64,000 nt of DNA, from the NCBI RefSeq assembly GCF_030490285.1, contig NZ_CP129884.1, forward strand, positions 3,844,001 through 3,908,000. Reading direction: 5' to 3'. The translations under genes were made by a program, and so were the position numbers. The DNA comes from Methylomonas montana (GTDB lineage Bacteria > Pseudomonadota > Gammaproteobacteria > Methylococcales > Methylomonadaceae). Positions 38,154 to 48,286 of this stretch are shown one piece after another. How positions within the stretch are numbered: position 1 is the stretch's first letter; the number at the start of each line of letters is the position of its first letter. The notes under the pieces are model-generated. The model was not told the origin of the DNA. It worked only from the letters and a program-made list of their open reading frames with translations, and made no database searches.

Positions 38154-39050
38154 ATGCGTATTTCGACCACATGGCAACATCAAGTGAGCGTCACCCAAAT
38201 GCTCAAGCAGCAAAGTAAGCTGACCGACACCCAGTTAAAAATGGCGTCCGGAAAAAAATATCTGACGCCGTCGGAAAATCCACAAGCTGCCGCCAGTTTG
38301 ATCGACTTTAACCAGCGCATCAAGGTTTACCAGCAATATCAGGACAATATCAGCACGGTCCGGCAACGGCTGGACCAGGAAAACAGTGGCCTCGATGCGA
38401 GTATTGAGGTCATCATGCAGATTCGCGATTTGGCATTGCAGGGTTTCAACGATATCAACCAAGGCACCAACAGACAGCAAATTGCCGGCCAGATCGATCA
38501 ATTGAAAGAACAGCTACTGACCATCGCCAACACCCAGAATCCGAATGGCGAATATATTTTTTCCGGTTATGCCAGCGATCAACAGCCGTTTGACAGCAGT
38601 TACGCTTATCAAGGCGATAAGCAACGCAGCCTCTCCATCGGACCGGCGCGGACCATGGCCGACGGCGACAAGGGGGACGAGGTATTTGGCGCAGCCGTTG
38701 CATCGCCGGTTGCCGGCAGCATTACCAATGTATTTCAGGCAATCACACAATTATCAACCGATTTGAAAGCGAATGCCCCTAAAAACGCCTCAATGACCGA
38801 CTTGGACAACACCTTGAATCTGTTGAGTAAAACCCAGGCGTCGGTCGGTTCTCGCTTGAACACCTTGGATATACAGGAAAGCCTCAACGAGGACTACATC
38901 ATCGACTATAAATCCATGGTTTCCGAAATCGGCGATCTGGATTATGCCGAGGCCGTTAGCAACTTCAATTTGCAGCAAGTGGCGTTACAAGCCGCCCAAC
39001 AGGCTTTCAGCAAAGTACAAAACCTGTCTTTGTTTAATTATATTGCCTAG
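38154..39050 (+). CDS. flgL: Hook-filament junction protein FlgL (HAP3)
   Basis: A 298-residue flagellin-like junction protein. The start MRISTTWQHQVSVTQMLKQQ and the C-terminal DLDYAEAVSNFNLQQVALQA are typical. It ends the flgBCDEFGHIJKL run. No flagellin gene follows; the next gene (mltB) is convergent. Confidence 0.95.
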   Translation: MRISTTWQHQVSVTQMLKQQSKLTDTQLKMASGKKYLTPSENPQAAASLIDFNQRIKVYQQYQDNISTVRQRLDQENSGLDASIEVIMQIRDLALQGFNDINQGTNRQQIAGQIDQLKEQLLTIANTQNPNGEYIFSGYASDQQPFDSSYAYQGDKQRSLSIGPARTMADGDKGDEVFGAAVASPVAGSITNVFQAITQLSTDLKANAPKNASMTDLDNTLNLLSKTQASVGSRLNTLDIQESLNEDYIIDYKSMVSEIGDLDYAEAVSNFNLQQVALQAAQQAFSKVQNLSLFNYIA

Positions 39051-39080
39051 CAGAGCGGCTATCGACTGAACAAAAGGAGA

Positions 39081-39100
39081 TGGGGGGCGAAATCCCCCTC
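39081..39100 (+). terminator. flgL: Possible terminator-like hairpin after flgL
   Basis: A short GGGGG / CCCCC stem with a 6-nt loop lies 31 bp after the flgL stop and is followed only by a weak T-rich stretch. It is the only candidate I see for ending the flagellar transcript. Confidence 0.35.
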
Positions 39101-39207
39101 TTGTCCCATTAACCCGCTTTTCAGAAAAAGCCCTCGCTGATGAAGCAAATGGCGGCCGATAGCATCTGACGACCCGCAATTAGATTCGGCACCAGCAAAC
39201 CAATCAA

Positions 39208-40194
39208 TCAGCCTTTACGGGCGGCAATGGCTTGACTGAGTTGGTAAACCGCCATCGCATATAGTGGACTGTGGTTATAGCGGGTAATGACATAGAAATT
39301 GTGCAGCCCCAACCATAAATCCTCACCCTCTTGTTGCTGGTAAGCCAGTAGTTTGACCATTTCGCTGGCGGCCAATTGCGCCGGTATATCCACCGCCATG
39401 CGGCGCAACTCGCCGACGCTGACATCGGGTTTGACGCCTTTGCCAAGCGCTTGCCGGTACGCTTCGCCACGGGCGCTAACCGGATAGGCTATAGGTGCAC
39501 CGGCCCGCCACTGGTTGCGTACGAAATAATTAGCGACGCTGGCGATCGCATCGGCGCTATTGGTCCATATGTTGCGTTTGCCGTCCATATCCAAATCCTT
39601 GGCATAGCCGCGAAAACTGCTCGGCATGAATTGCGGCAAACCCATCGCGCCGGCATAAGACCCCATAGGCTGCAGCGGGTCGATACGCTCTTCCCGAGCC
39701 AGCAACAAAAACTGTTCCAATTCTTTCAGGAAAAATTCGCTGCGTGGCGGATAGGCGAAAGCCAAGGTTGCCAGCGCATCGATTACCCTGTATTTGCCGG
39801 TAAATGCGCCATATTTAGTTTCCACGCCGATGATGGCGATGATGATTTCCGCCGGCACGCCGTATTGACTTTCCACCGCCTTTAACGCTGCTTCGTTATC
39901 CTTCCAGAACTGCACGCCGCCGGCGATACGGGCTTCGGTCATAAATATCTCGCGGTACTGAAACCAGGGCTTGCCTTCGGCCGGTTTGGACATCGCATCC
40001 AGAATCGGCTGCTGAATCTGCACCACTTTGAACAACTTCCTCAATTCAACTTCATTGAAATGCTGCTGCTTGACCATATTACCGATAAATTGCTTAAAAC
40101 TGTCGGTCTCGGCGACTTCGGCCTGCACCGGTTCAAAACGCAGCAAACCAGCGGCGATCAGCGTCAATAGGGATAAACTTTTTTTAATTTTCAT
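39208..40194 (-). CDS. mltB: Lytic murein transglycosylase B
   Basis: A 328-residue MltB-family enzyme that cleaves peptidoglycan glycan strands with formation of 1,6-anhydromuramic acid. The catalytic Glu is in IIGVETKYGAFTGKYRVID, and YAGAMGLPQFMPSSFRGYAK is the family signature. The N terminus is a Sec signal without a lipobox cysteine, so it is probably soluble or only loosely held, unlike the E. coli lipoprotein. It is last in the mreBCD-mrdA-rodA-mltB run, 9 bp after rodA. Confidence 0.94.
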   Translation of the reverse strand: MKIKKSLSLLTLIAAGLLRFEPVQAEVAETDSFKQFIGNMVKQQHFNEVELRKLFKVVQIQQPILDAMSKPAEGKPWFQYREIFMTEARIAGGVQFWKDNEAALKAVESQYGVPAEIIIAIIGVETKYGAFTGKYRVIDALATLAFAYPPRSEFFLKELEQFLLLAREERIDPLQPMGSYAGAMGLPQFMPSSFRGYAKDLDMDGKRNIWTNSADAIASVANYFVRNQWRAGAPIAYPVSARGEAYRQALGKGVKPDVSVGELRRMAVDIPAQLAASEMVKLLAYQQQEGEDLWLGLHNFYVITRYNHSPLYAMAVYQLSQAIAARKG

Positions 40195-40203
40195 AAGCGC
40201 GAC

Positions 40204-41334
40204 TTAAACGGGTAATAATTTACGGTGAGTATGGATGGACATCAAAATACCAAAGCCCGCCATCAACGTCACCATCGAGGTTCCGCCGTAACTGATCAGC
40301 GGCAGCGGCACACCCACCACCGGCAATACGCCGATCACCATACCGATATTGACGAACACATACACAAAGAAGGTAAAGGCCAAGCTGCCGGCCAACAATC
40401 GGCAGTAGGTATCCTGAGCCTGCACGGCGATATAAAAACAGCGGCTGATAATCAGCAAATACAACAGCAATAACCCAACGCAGCCGAACAAACCGAATTC
40501 TTCTGCAAATACCGCGAAGATAAAATCGGTGGAGCTTTCCGGCAGAAAATCCAGTTCCGCCTGACTGCTGCCCAGCCAGCCCTTACCGTTGATGCCGCCG
40601 GAGCCGATCGCGATTTTTGACTGGATGATGTGGTAGCCGGCCCCCATCGGATCCGCTTCCGGGTTCATGAAGGTCAACACCCGGCTACGTTGATATTCGC
40701 GCATGAAATGCCATAGCACCGGCGTCAAGGATGACAATAACACCAGGCAACCGAGCATGAACCACCACGACAAACCGGCAAAAAACAATACAGCCGCACC
40801 GGAACTCGCTACCAGCAGAGATGTCCCCAGATCCGGTTGCTTGGCGATCAGCAGCACCGGCAAGATGAGCAGTATGCCGGCCCCCAGCACTTGCTTGGGT
40901 TTGGGCGGCAAAGCATGTTCGGATAAATACCAAGCCACCATCATCGGCGCGCTGATCTTGGTAAACTCCGAAGGCTGAAAACGAAAAAGACCCAAATCTA
41001 ACCAACGCTGGGCGCCCATACTGATTTGCCCCATCACCGCCACCGCCACCAGCAACAGTACGCACACCGTGAACAAGGCCACCGAAAAACTTTGAAAGCG
41101 GCGCGGATTGACATGTGCCAACACAATCATCAACAACAGCGCGAAACCCATCCGAGTCGCGTGCCGAATCAATAACGGAATCTCCTGGCCGCCGGCGCTA
41201 TATAAAATGACGAAACTGGCCGCGCAGATTAACAGCAGTCCAATAAACAACGGAATATCGATATGCAGCTTTCTGAGCAAATTCCCGAGCAGCGACGGCG
41301 CCTGGAACTGTTCGTTGCGCATTTCACTTCTCAT
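40204..41334 (-). CDS. rodA: Peptidoglycan glycosyltransferase RodA
   Basis: A 376-residue SEDS-family glycan polymerase with about ten membrane helices. It elongates the side wall together with PBP2. The GSGGINGKGWLGSSQAELDF loop and the C-terminal GVLPVVGVPLPLISYGGTSM motif are diagnostic. Its start overlaps the mrdA stop by 4 bp (ATGA), indicating translational coupling. Confidence 0.96.
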   Translation of the reverse strand: MRSEMRNEQFQAPSLLGNLLRKLHIDIPLFIGLLLICAASFVILYSAGGQEIPLLIRHATRMGFALLLMIVLAHVNPRRFQSFSVALFTVCVLLLVAVAVMGQISMGAQRWLDLGLFRFQPSEFTKISAPMMVAWYLSEHALPPKPKQVLGAGILLILPVLLIAKQPDLGTSLLVASSGAAVLFFAGLSWWFMLGCLVLLSSLTPVLWHFMREYQRSRVLTFMNPEADPMGAGYHIIQSKIAIGSGGINGKGWLGSSQAELDFLPESSTDFIFAVFAEEFGLFGCVGLLLLYLLIISRCFYIAVQAQDTYCRLLAGSLAFTFFVYVFVNIGMVIGVLPVVGVPLPLISYGGTSMVTLMAGFGILMSIHTHRKLLPV

Positions 41335-43181
41335 GGCTGGCCATCCTTTTTCTGATTCAGATAGGCATCGATAATTTCACCGGCAATCGGCGCCGCCACC
41401 GAACCACCGTGACCGCCATGTTCAGCGATGATCGCCACCGCAATTTGCGGGTCATGCACCGGCGCGAAGGCGATGAACAAGGCATGATCGCGCATTTTGA
41501 AATCAATGGCGTCCTCGTTGTATTTCTCTTCCTGTTTGATGGTAAATACCTGAGCGGTACCGGTCTTACCGGCAATTTGATAGGTAATGGCCTTGGCCAG
41601 CCGGCCGGCAGTCCCGCGCGCACCATGCACCACGTTGGTCATGCCTTTAATAATATTATCGACGTTCTGTTTTTTCAGCGGAATAATGGCATCGGCCTTG
41701 CCGCCGATTAAATCGGCATAATCGGCGCTGATAATGCTATGCACCAGATGCGGCGTGATGACCTTGCCATAGTTGGCTAACGTGGCAGTCGCGTGAGCGA
41801 GTTGCAACGGCGTAGCCTGGGTATAACCCTGGCCAATCCCGGTGATCAAGGTTTCGCCGGGAAACCATGCCTGATTGCGATAATGACGTTTCCACTCCTT
41901 GGATGGCATCAAGCCGTCCACTTCGCCGACCATATCGATCCCGGTTTTCCTGCCGAAGCTAAATTTATCCATGAAATCATGCATTTTATCGATACCCAAG
42001 GCCAGTGCCAGATCGTAGAAATACACGTCGCAAGACTGGGTAATAGCGTCATTCATATCGACCATGCCATGCCCCCACTTCTTCCAGTCACGATACTTGT
42101 GATCGACATTGGGCAGCTTGTAATAGCCGGGACAGAACAGGCGATGACTAAAATCGGTCACACCATATTCCAGACCAGCCAACGCCAGAAACGGCTTGGC
42201 CGTTGAACCCGGTGGATACTGACCGCGTAGCGCACGGTTGTATAAAGGCTGGTCCGGCGAATCCTGTAGTGCCTTGTAATCCTTGCCGGAAATACCGGAA
42301 ACAAAAGGATTGGGGTCGAACCCGGGCCGGCTGGCAAACACCAGCACACCACCGGTTTTGATTTCAATCGCCACCGCCGCGCCGTTATATTCTGACAAGG
42401 CATCGTAAGCGATTTTTTGCAGATCGATATCCAGGGTCAAATAGATATTGGAACCCGCTACGGGTTCCACGGTGGCCACCGTATTCACTGCCCTGGCCTG
42501 GGCATTGGTTTCTATTTCCTCGTAACCGGCAGTGCCCAGCAAATGCTCTTCATAGGTTTTTTCGATGCCGGTTTTGCCGATGTGGTTGGTGCCGCGATAT
42601 TTGGCGACCGGCAGGGTTTTCAATTCTTGCTCGTTGATCCTGCCCACATAACCGACCACATGCGAAGCCAGATCGCCGTAAGGATAATGCCGAACCAAAC
42701 GCGCATAGACATCGACGCCGGGAAAATAAGGTCTGACCACCGCAAATTTGGCAACATCTTCGTCGCTGAGGTTCTGTAGCAACGGTGTGCTGGTGAATGA
42801 CTTGTTGCGCTTGCGCTGCTTTTGAAACAAATCGATTTTTTCATCGGAAATATCCAGCAGCTTCTGCAATCTGGCCAGCGTGTTGTCGAGATTCTCGATT
42901 TGCTCGGGGATCAACTCCAGGCTGTAAGTCGGCACGTTTTCGGCCAGCATCCGCCCTTTGCGATCGTAAATAACACCGCGCGTCGGCGGCAATGGCGAAA
43001 TTTTGATGCGGTTGTCTTTCGATAATGTCGCGTAGTGTTCGTGGCCGACCACCTGTAAATAAACCAACCGCACGACCAGACCAGCGATCAAAAACAGGAT
43101 CAATATGAAAGCCGTGACGATACGGCTTAAGAATAAGCGGCTCTCGGCTAGCGGATCCTTGATGGCGAATTTTCTATCCAT
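41331..43181 (-). CDS. mrdA: Penicillin-binding protein 2
   Basis: A 616-residue class B transpeptidase that crosslinks new side-wall peptidoglycan with RodA. There is one N-terminal membrane helix (about 20-42), a PBP dimer/pedestal domain and the transpeptidase domain. The active-site motifs are PPGSTAKPF (SxxK serine), SCD-type TQSCDVYFYD and KTGTAQV. Length and order are typical, and it is followed by rodA with a 4-bp overlap. Confidence 0.97.
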   Translation of the reverse strand: MDRKFAIKDPLAESRLFLSRIVTAFILILFLIAGLVVRLVYLQVVGHEHYATLSKDNRIKISPLPPTRGVIYDRKGRMLAENVPTYSLELIPEQIENLDNTLARLQKLLDISDEKIDLFQKQRKRNKSFTSTPLLQNLSDEDVAKFAVVRPYFPGVDVYARLVRHYPYGDLASHVVGYVGRINEQELKTLPVAKYRGTNHIGKTGIEKTYEEHLLGTAGYEEIETNAQARAVNTVATVEPVAGSNIYLTLDIDLQKIAYDALSEYNGAAVAIEIKTGGVLVFASRPGFDPNPFVSGISGKDYKALQDSPDQPLYNRALRGQYPPGSTAKPFLALAGLEYGVTDFSHRLFCPGYYKLPNVDHKYRDWKKWGHGMVDMNDAITQSCDVYFYDLALALGIDKMHDFMDKFSFGRKTGIDMVGEVDGLMPSKEWKRHYRNQAWFPGETLITGIGQGYTQATPLQLAHATATLANYGKVITPHLVHSIISADYADLIGGKADAIIPLKKQNVDNIIKGMTNVVHGARGTAGRLAKAITYQIAGKTGTAQVFTIKQEEKYNEDAIDFKMRDHALFIAFAPVHDPQIAVAIIAEHGGHGGSVAAPIAGEIIDAYLNQKKDGQP

Positions 43182-43187
43182 GCCTCG

Positions 43188-43676
43188 TCAAACGATGCGC
43201 GCCATGACTCGGATATACCGCAACACCACAAACACCAGCGGCCACACCAAAGCCCCCGACAGCACCGGATACCAGAACGATAACGTTAGCCGGTTACCAG
43301 CTTGCATGCTTTCCGTACCGAAAATGATACTCTGCGAACCCAGCAAACAAAAAAACACAAACAAACATTGCTGCAGCATTGGAAACTGCCGCAAACGTCG
43401 ATGTTCGTTGACACTGAAATAGCAAATCAGCGCGTAAATCAAGGCATATTGGCCCAACAAGCGGCCGGTCAACACATCGGTCAGCAACCCTATCATCCAG
43501 GCGCTAAACACGCCAAAGCGTTCCGGCAAGGCGATCGACCAATAGATCAACACCAAAACGATCCAGTCGGGATTAAACATATCCATGCTGGGAAACAGCG
43601 ACATCACCCGCAACACCATAGCAGCCGCCACGGTAATGATGAAATAAGAAGTCGCCATTAAATCAAGGCGCGACAT
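43188..43676 (-). CDS. mreD: Rod shape-determining protein MreD
   Basis: A 162-residue integral membrane protein with five or six hydrophobic segments, part of the elongasome. Characteristic stretches are NPDWIVLVLIYWSIALPERF and GLLTDVLTGRLLGQYALIYA. Its start overlaps the end of mreC by 14 bp, and mrdA starts 6 bp after its stop, so the genes are tightly coupled. Confidence 0.93.
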   Translation of the reverse strand: MSRLDLMATSYFIITVAAAMVLRVMSLFPSMDMFNPDWIVLVLIYWSIALPERFGVFSAWMIGLLTDVLTGRLLGQYALIYALICYFSVNEHRRLRQFPMLQQCLFVFFCLLGSQSIIFGTESMQAGNRLTLSFWYPVLSGALVWPLVFVVLRYIRVMARIV

Positions 43677-44556
43677 GCCCTGCTTCCTTGGCTTCCGGCT
43701 CCGCTGGCTTACCCGGCTCGCCCAGTAAGACCGGCGTCGAATGGCTCCAAACGATCAAAAATTCGCGGCTCTTATCCAGTTCAGCTTTGGGGGTGGCGTA
43801 AATATTGGCAAAAGATTTATCAGGCCGGGCCTCGAACTTATCGACCACAGCCACCGGATAGCCGGCTGGAAATACCCCGCCCAAACCGGACGTGACCAGC
43901 AAATCGCCCGGTACGATATCAGCATTATTGGCCAAAAAGGGTAGATGCAGGCGATTGGGCTGGCCGGTGCCGAAAGCGATGGTACGCAGGCCGTTACGGT
44001 TAACCTGCACCGGAATGGCATGATCGGGATCGGTGATCAGCATCACTTCGGAACTGGACGGCAAGGCGCGAATCACTTGGCCGACGATGCCGTTGGCATC
44101 CAGCACCGGCTGTTCGGCGTGTACGCCGAAGCGAGAACCCTTATTAACCACTACCGTGTGCTCGTAAGGCGCCAGTTTCACCGAAACCAGGTCGGCCACC
44201 AACACTTGTTCGCCAAGCTGAAACGAGTTTTCCAGCAACATCCGCAGACGGGTGTTTTCCTTTTCCAAAGCCGCCAATTTCAGCAATTTGGCATCGTTGA
44301 CGAACTGCAATTCTTTCAGCCGGTGGTTTTCTTTTTGCAATTCGACGAAAGAAATGATCGTTCCGGAAACCGATTGATAAAAATCGACCGGCAGGCTGGC
44401 AAGTGACTGTAGCGGATAGGTGAATACCGATAAAAAGGACCGCAGTCGATCTAATCGTTCGCTACGATAGTCGATAACCAGCAAAGAGATGGATACCAGC
44501 AATGCCACCAGTAAACGGGTATTAAGCGAAGGGCCTTTGGCAAATAAGAGTTTTAT
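43663..44556 (-). CDS. mreC: Rod shape-determining protein MreC
   Basis: MreC is a bitopic scaffold that activates PBP2-RodA. The membrane helix (LLVALLVSISLLVIDY), a coiled coil (LQKENHRLKELQ) and the beta-barrel MreC domain are visible. The first ordinary start codon is a GTG at 44508, but the reading frame upstream encodes KLLFAKGPSLNTRLL, which matches the conserved MreC N terminus (E. coli KPIFSRGPS). The frame opens after a TAG at 44568-44566. The codon where Met1 should be is ATA at 44556, 6 bp after a good AGAGG ribosome site. I therefore start it at ATA: either a rare AUA start or a sequence error. Confidence 0.9.
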   Translation of the reverse strand: MKLLFAKGPSLNTRLLVALLVSISLLVIDYRSERLDRLRSFLSVFTYPLQSLASLPVDFYQSVSGTIISFVELQKENHRLKELQFVNDAKLLKLAALEKENTRLRMLLENSFQLGEQVLVADLVSVKLAPYEHTVVVNKGSRFGVHAEQPVLDANGIVGQVIRALPSSSEVMLITDPDHAIPVQVNRNGLRTIAFGTGQPNRLHLPFLANNADIVPGDLLVTSGLGGVFPAGYPVAVVDKFEARPDKSFANIYATPKAELDKSREFLIVWSHSTPVLLGEPGKPAEPEAKEAGHVAP

Positions 44557-44681
44557 GGCAAACCTCTAACAATCAAGACGCGACAAGCTCGAACACGCCC
44601 GACGCCTATCGACGTGACAGAAAGAACAATCGACCTCCGCCCGCGTGAATATAGAGATGCCGAGCGGTATAAATTTCATAG

Positions 44682-44723
44682 AAAAGGCGGCTTTAACCCC
44701 GTCAAAGTGGTTAAAGCCGCCTT
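44682..44723 (-). terminator. mreB: Terminator or attenuator between mreB and mreC
   Basis: A perfect 15-bp stem (arms 44684-44698 and 44709-44723, core GGCGGCTTTAACC) with a 10-nt loop is followed on the minus strand by TTTT. It is 25 bp after the mreB stop and upstream of mreC. Because mreC follows about 125 bp later, it probably lowers read-through so that MreB is made in excess over MreCD. Confidence 0.85.
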
Positions 44724-44747
44724 CCAGAATTTCTTATCGAGCAGCGC

Positions 44748-45827
<1,080 letters not shown>

Positions 45828-45905
45828 CTACTTTAACAATCAAGCAGGTATTTGAGCAAGATATAAAGTATCATAGTTTTACTAAGAAAACCTGGAGTTA
45901 GAAGA

Positions 45906-46193
45906 ATGTCGTTAACGGCGAATGACGTTAAAAAAATCGCTCACCTGGCAAGGCTGGGCATTGCTGAACAAGATGTCGAACACTACGCAAAAGACCTGTC
46001 CGGCGTACTGAACTTAATGACGCACATGGGACAGTTAAATACCGACGGAGTGACGCCCATGGCTCACCCGCTGGATCAAATGCAGCGCTTACGGGAAGAT
46101 GTCGTCACCGAGACCGACCAGCGCGACCACTTCCAAGCCATCGCCCCGCAAACCGAAGCCGGACTGTACCTGGTTCCCAAAGTCATCGATTAA
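45906..46193 (+). CDS. gatC: Asp/Glu-tRNA amidotransferase subunit C
   Basis: A 95-residue subunit that wraps the GatA-GatB interface. The start [19 protein letters not shown] and the motif [20 protein letters not shown] are family-typical. The ATG follows GGAG by 8 bp. It is first in gatC-gatA-uma2-gatB. Confidence 0.95.
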   Translation: MSLTANDVKKIAHLARLGIAEQDVEHYAKDLSGVLNLMTHMGQLNTDGVTPMAHPLDQMQRLREDVVTETDQRDHFQAIAPQTEAGLYLVPKVID

Positions 46194-46201
46194 GGACGAT
46201 T

Positions 46202-47653
46202 ATGCACAACAAGACTCTTGCAGAACTGGCTGCCGGGCTGCGCAGCAAACAATTTTCCAGCGTGGAGCTGACTCAACATTTTTTGACCCGCATCCGCCAG
46301 CATCAAAACCTGAACGCATTTATTACCGTCAGCGCAGAAAGCGCCTTGCAACAAGCTCAGGCCGCCGATCAACTCATTGCCGCCGGCAATGCCAGACCAC
46401 TGGCAGGGATTCCCATCGCCCAAAAAGACATTTTCTGCACGCTGGGCACCAAAACCAGTTGCGGCTCGAAAATGCTCGACAATTTCATCGCCCCTTACAA
46501 CGCCACCGTGGTTGATCATTTCAATCAAGCCGGCGCAGTGATGCTGGGTAAGTTGAACATGGACGAATTCGCGATGGGTTCTTCCAACGAGAACAGCTTC
46601 TACGGCCCGGTGCGTAACCCCTGGGCGACCGACTGCGTACCCGGCGGCTCGTCCGGCGGCTCGGCAGCAGCAGTCGCTGCGCGACTGGCGCCGGCAGTCA
46701 CAGGCACCGATACCGGCGGCTCGATTCGTCAACCGGCGGCGCTGTGCGGCATCACCGGTTTGAAACCCACTTATGGCCGGGTGTCGCGCTACGGCATGAT
46801 CGCCTACGCCTCCAGCCTGGACCAAGGCGGCCCGATGGCGCGCAGCGCCGAAGACGCCGCCTTGTTGATGCAAACCATGGCCGGCTTCGATCCCAAGGAC
46901 TCCACCAGCGTCGAACAAGCCGTGCCGAACTACAGCGCCGGTCTGAACGACGACCTGCAAGGCTTGAAAATTGGGCTGCCGAAACAGTTTTTCAGCGCCG
47001 AGCTGGACGGCCAGATGGCGGCAACCATTCAAGCGGCGATTGCCGAATACCAAAAGCTGGGCGCCGAAGTCAAAGAAGTGGACATGCCGAATCTGGAACT
47101 GGCGATTCCAGCTTATTACGTGATTGCCTCGGCCGAATGCTCGTCCAACCTGTCGCGTTACGACGGCGTGCGTTTCGGTTACCGTTGCCAGAATCCTGAA
47201 GACTTAACCGATCTATATACCCGCTCGCGCGGCGAAGCCTTCGGCGCCGAAGTCAAACGCCGTATCCTGATGGGCACCTACGCATTGTCGGCCGGTTATT
47301 ACGATGCTTATTATTTAAAAGCCCAGCAAGTGCGCCGCCTGATCAGCGACGACTTCAAACGGGCTTTGAGCGAAGTCGACGTGCTGATGGGACCGGTCAC
47401 GCCCAGCGCCGCGTTCCGTATCGGCGAAAAAACCGATGATCCGATTCAAATGTATCTGGAAGACATTTACACCATCGCGATTAACCTGGCCGGCCTGCCG
47501 GCGATGTCGATTCCGGCCGGATTTATCGACGGCAAACCGGTTGGATTGCATGTGATCGGCAACTATTTCAGCGAAGCCAAATTGTTGAATGTCGGCCATC
47601 GCTATCAGCAAGTCACCGACTGGCATCGACAAGTGCCGAAGGGTTTTGAATAA
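46202..47653 (+). CDS. gatA: Asp/Glu-tRNA amidotransferase subunit A
   Basis: A 483-residue amidase that supplies ammonia from glutamine to convert Glu-tRNA(Gln) and Asp-tRNA(Asn). The Ser-cisSer-Lys triad is visible in [10 protein letters not shown], and in the Gly/Ser-rich amidase signature [15 protein letters not shown] with [14 protein letters not shown]. Length is typical. It starts 8 bp after gatC. Confidence 0.97.
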   Translation: MHNKTLAELAAGLRSKQFSSVELTQHFLTRIRQHQNLNAFITVSAESALQQAQAADQLIAAGNARPLAGIPIAQKDIFCTLGTKTSCGSKMLDNFIAPYNATVVDHFNQAGAVMLGKLNMDEFAMGSSNENSFYGPVRNPWATDCVPGGSSGGSAAAVAARLAPAVTGTDTGGSIRQPAALCGITGLKPTYGRVSRYGMIAYASSLDQGGPMARSAEDAALLMQTMAGFDPKDSTSVEQAVPNYSAGLNDDLQGLKIGLPKQFFSAELDGQMAATIQAAIAEYQKLGAEVKEVDMPNLELAIPAYYVIASAECSSNLSRYDGVRFGYRCQNPEDLTDLYTRSRGEAFGAEVKRRILMGTYALSAGYYDAYYLKAQQVRRLISDDFKRALSEVDVLMGPVTPSAAFRIGEKTDDPIQMYLEDIYTIAINLAGLPAMSIPAGFIDGKPVGLHVIGNYFSEAKLLNVGHRYQQVTDWHRQVPKGFE

Positions 47654-47665
47654 CGGAGATTAGTC

Positions 47666-48268
47666 ATGGCTAAGATCACCGAATTGTCGCAACTGGATAT
47701 GAACGGCACCTATAGCTACGCCGATTATCTGACCTGGCAGCTCGAGGAAAGCGTCGAGCTGATCAAGGGCAAAATCATGGCGATGTCGCCGGCGCCCAAT
47801 CTGAAACATCAGCGAATTTCACTCAATCTGTCGCTCAGCTTGGGCAATCATTTCAAGCGTAAAACCTGCCAAGTGTTTGTTGCCCCTTTCGATGTCAAAC
47901 TCTATGACAGCCGTAAATCCAAACTGTCCGACTTGGAAGTGTTCAGCGTCGTGCAGCCCGATCTATGCGTGATTTGCGATAAAAGCAAACTCACCGAACA
48001 AGGCTGCGACGGTGCGCCGGACTGGATCATTGAAGTGCTGTCGCCCGGTAACAGCAAAAAAGAAGTGCGTCTGAAATACGATCTGTACCAAGAAAACGGC
48101 GTCAGCGAATATTGGCTGGTTTACCCTTACGAACAAATCGTGCAACAGTTCGTACTCGACGACAGCGGTAAATATCGGCTCCATGCCTTATATCCCGGCA
48201 ACGAAACCGCCACTCCGTATTTATTCCCCGAACTGCAAATCGACCTGAACGACGTTTTTGCCGAATAA
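47666..48268 (+). CDS. Uma2-family (DUF820) putative nuclease
   Basis: A 200-residue protein of the Uma2/DUF820 family, a PD-(D/E)XK-fold group of predicted endonucleases abundant in cyanobacteria and some proteobacteria. The core is visible as QPDLCVICDKSKL, then PDWIIEVLSPGNSKKEV and RLKYDLYQENGVSEYWLVYP. The catalytic set would be Asp, Glu and Lys of these segments. It lies between gatA (12 bp gap) and gatB (18 bp gap), an unusual insertion in a housekeeping operon, and is probably co-transcribed with them. The function of the family is unproven. Confidence 0.9.
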   Translation: MAKITELSQLDMNGTYSYADYLTWQLEESVELIKGKIMAMSPAPNLKHQRISLNLSLSLGNHFKRKTCQVFVAPFDVKLYDSRKSKLSDLEVFSVVQPDLCVICDKSKLTEQGCDGAPDWIIEVLSPGNSKKEVRLKYDLYQENGVSEYWLVYPYEQIVQQFVLDDSGKYRLHALYPGNETATPYLFPELQIDLNDVFAE

Positions 48269-48286
48269 GCTATAAAGGAACCACGA

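Noticed and set aside
46190-47053. 287-codon frame antisense to gatA
   Set aside because: It covers the GatA catalytic signature on the opposite strand and shows no family resemblance.
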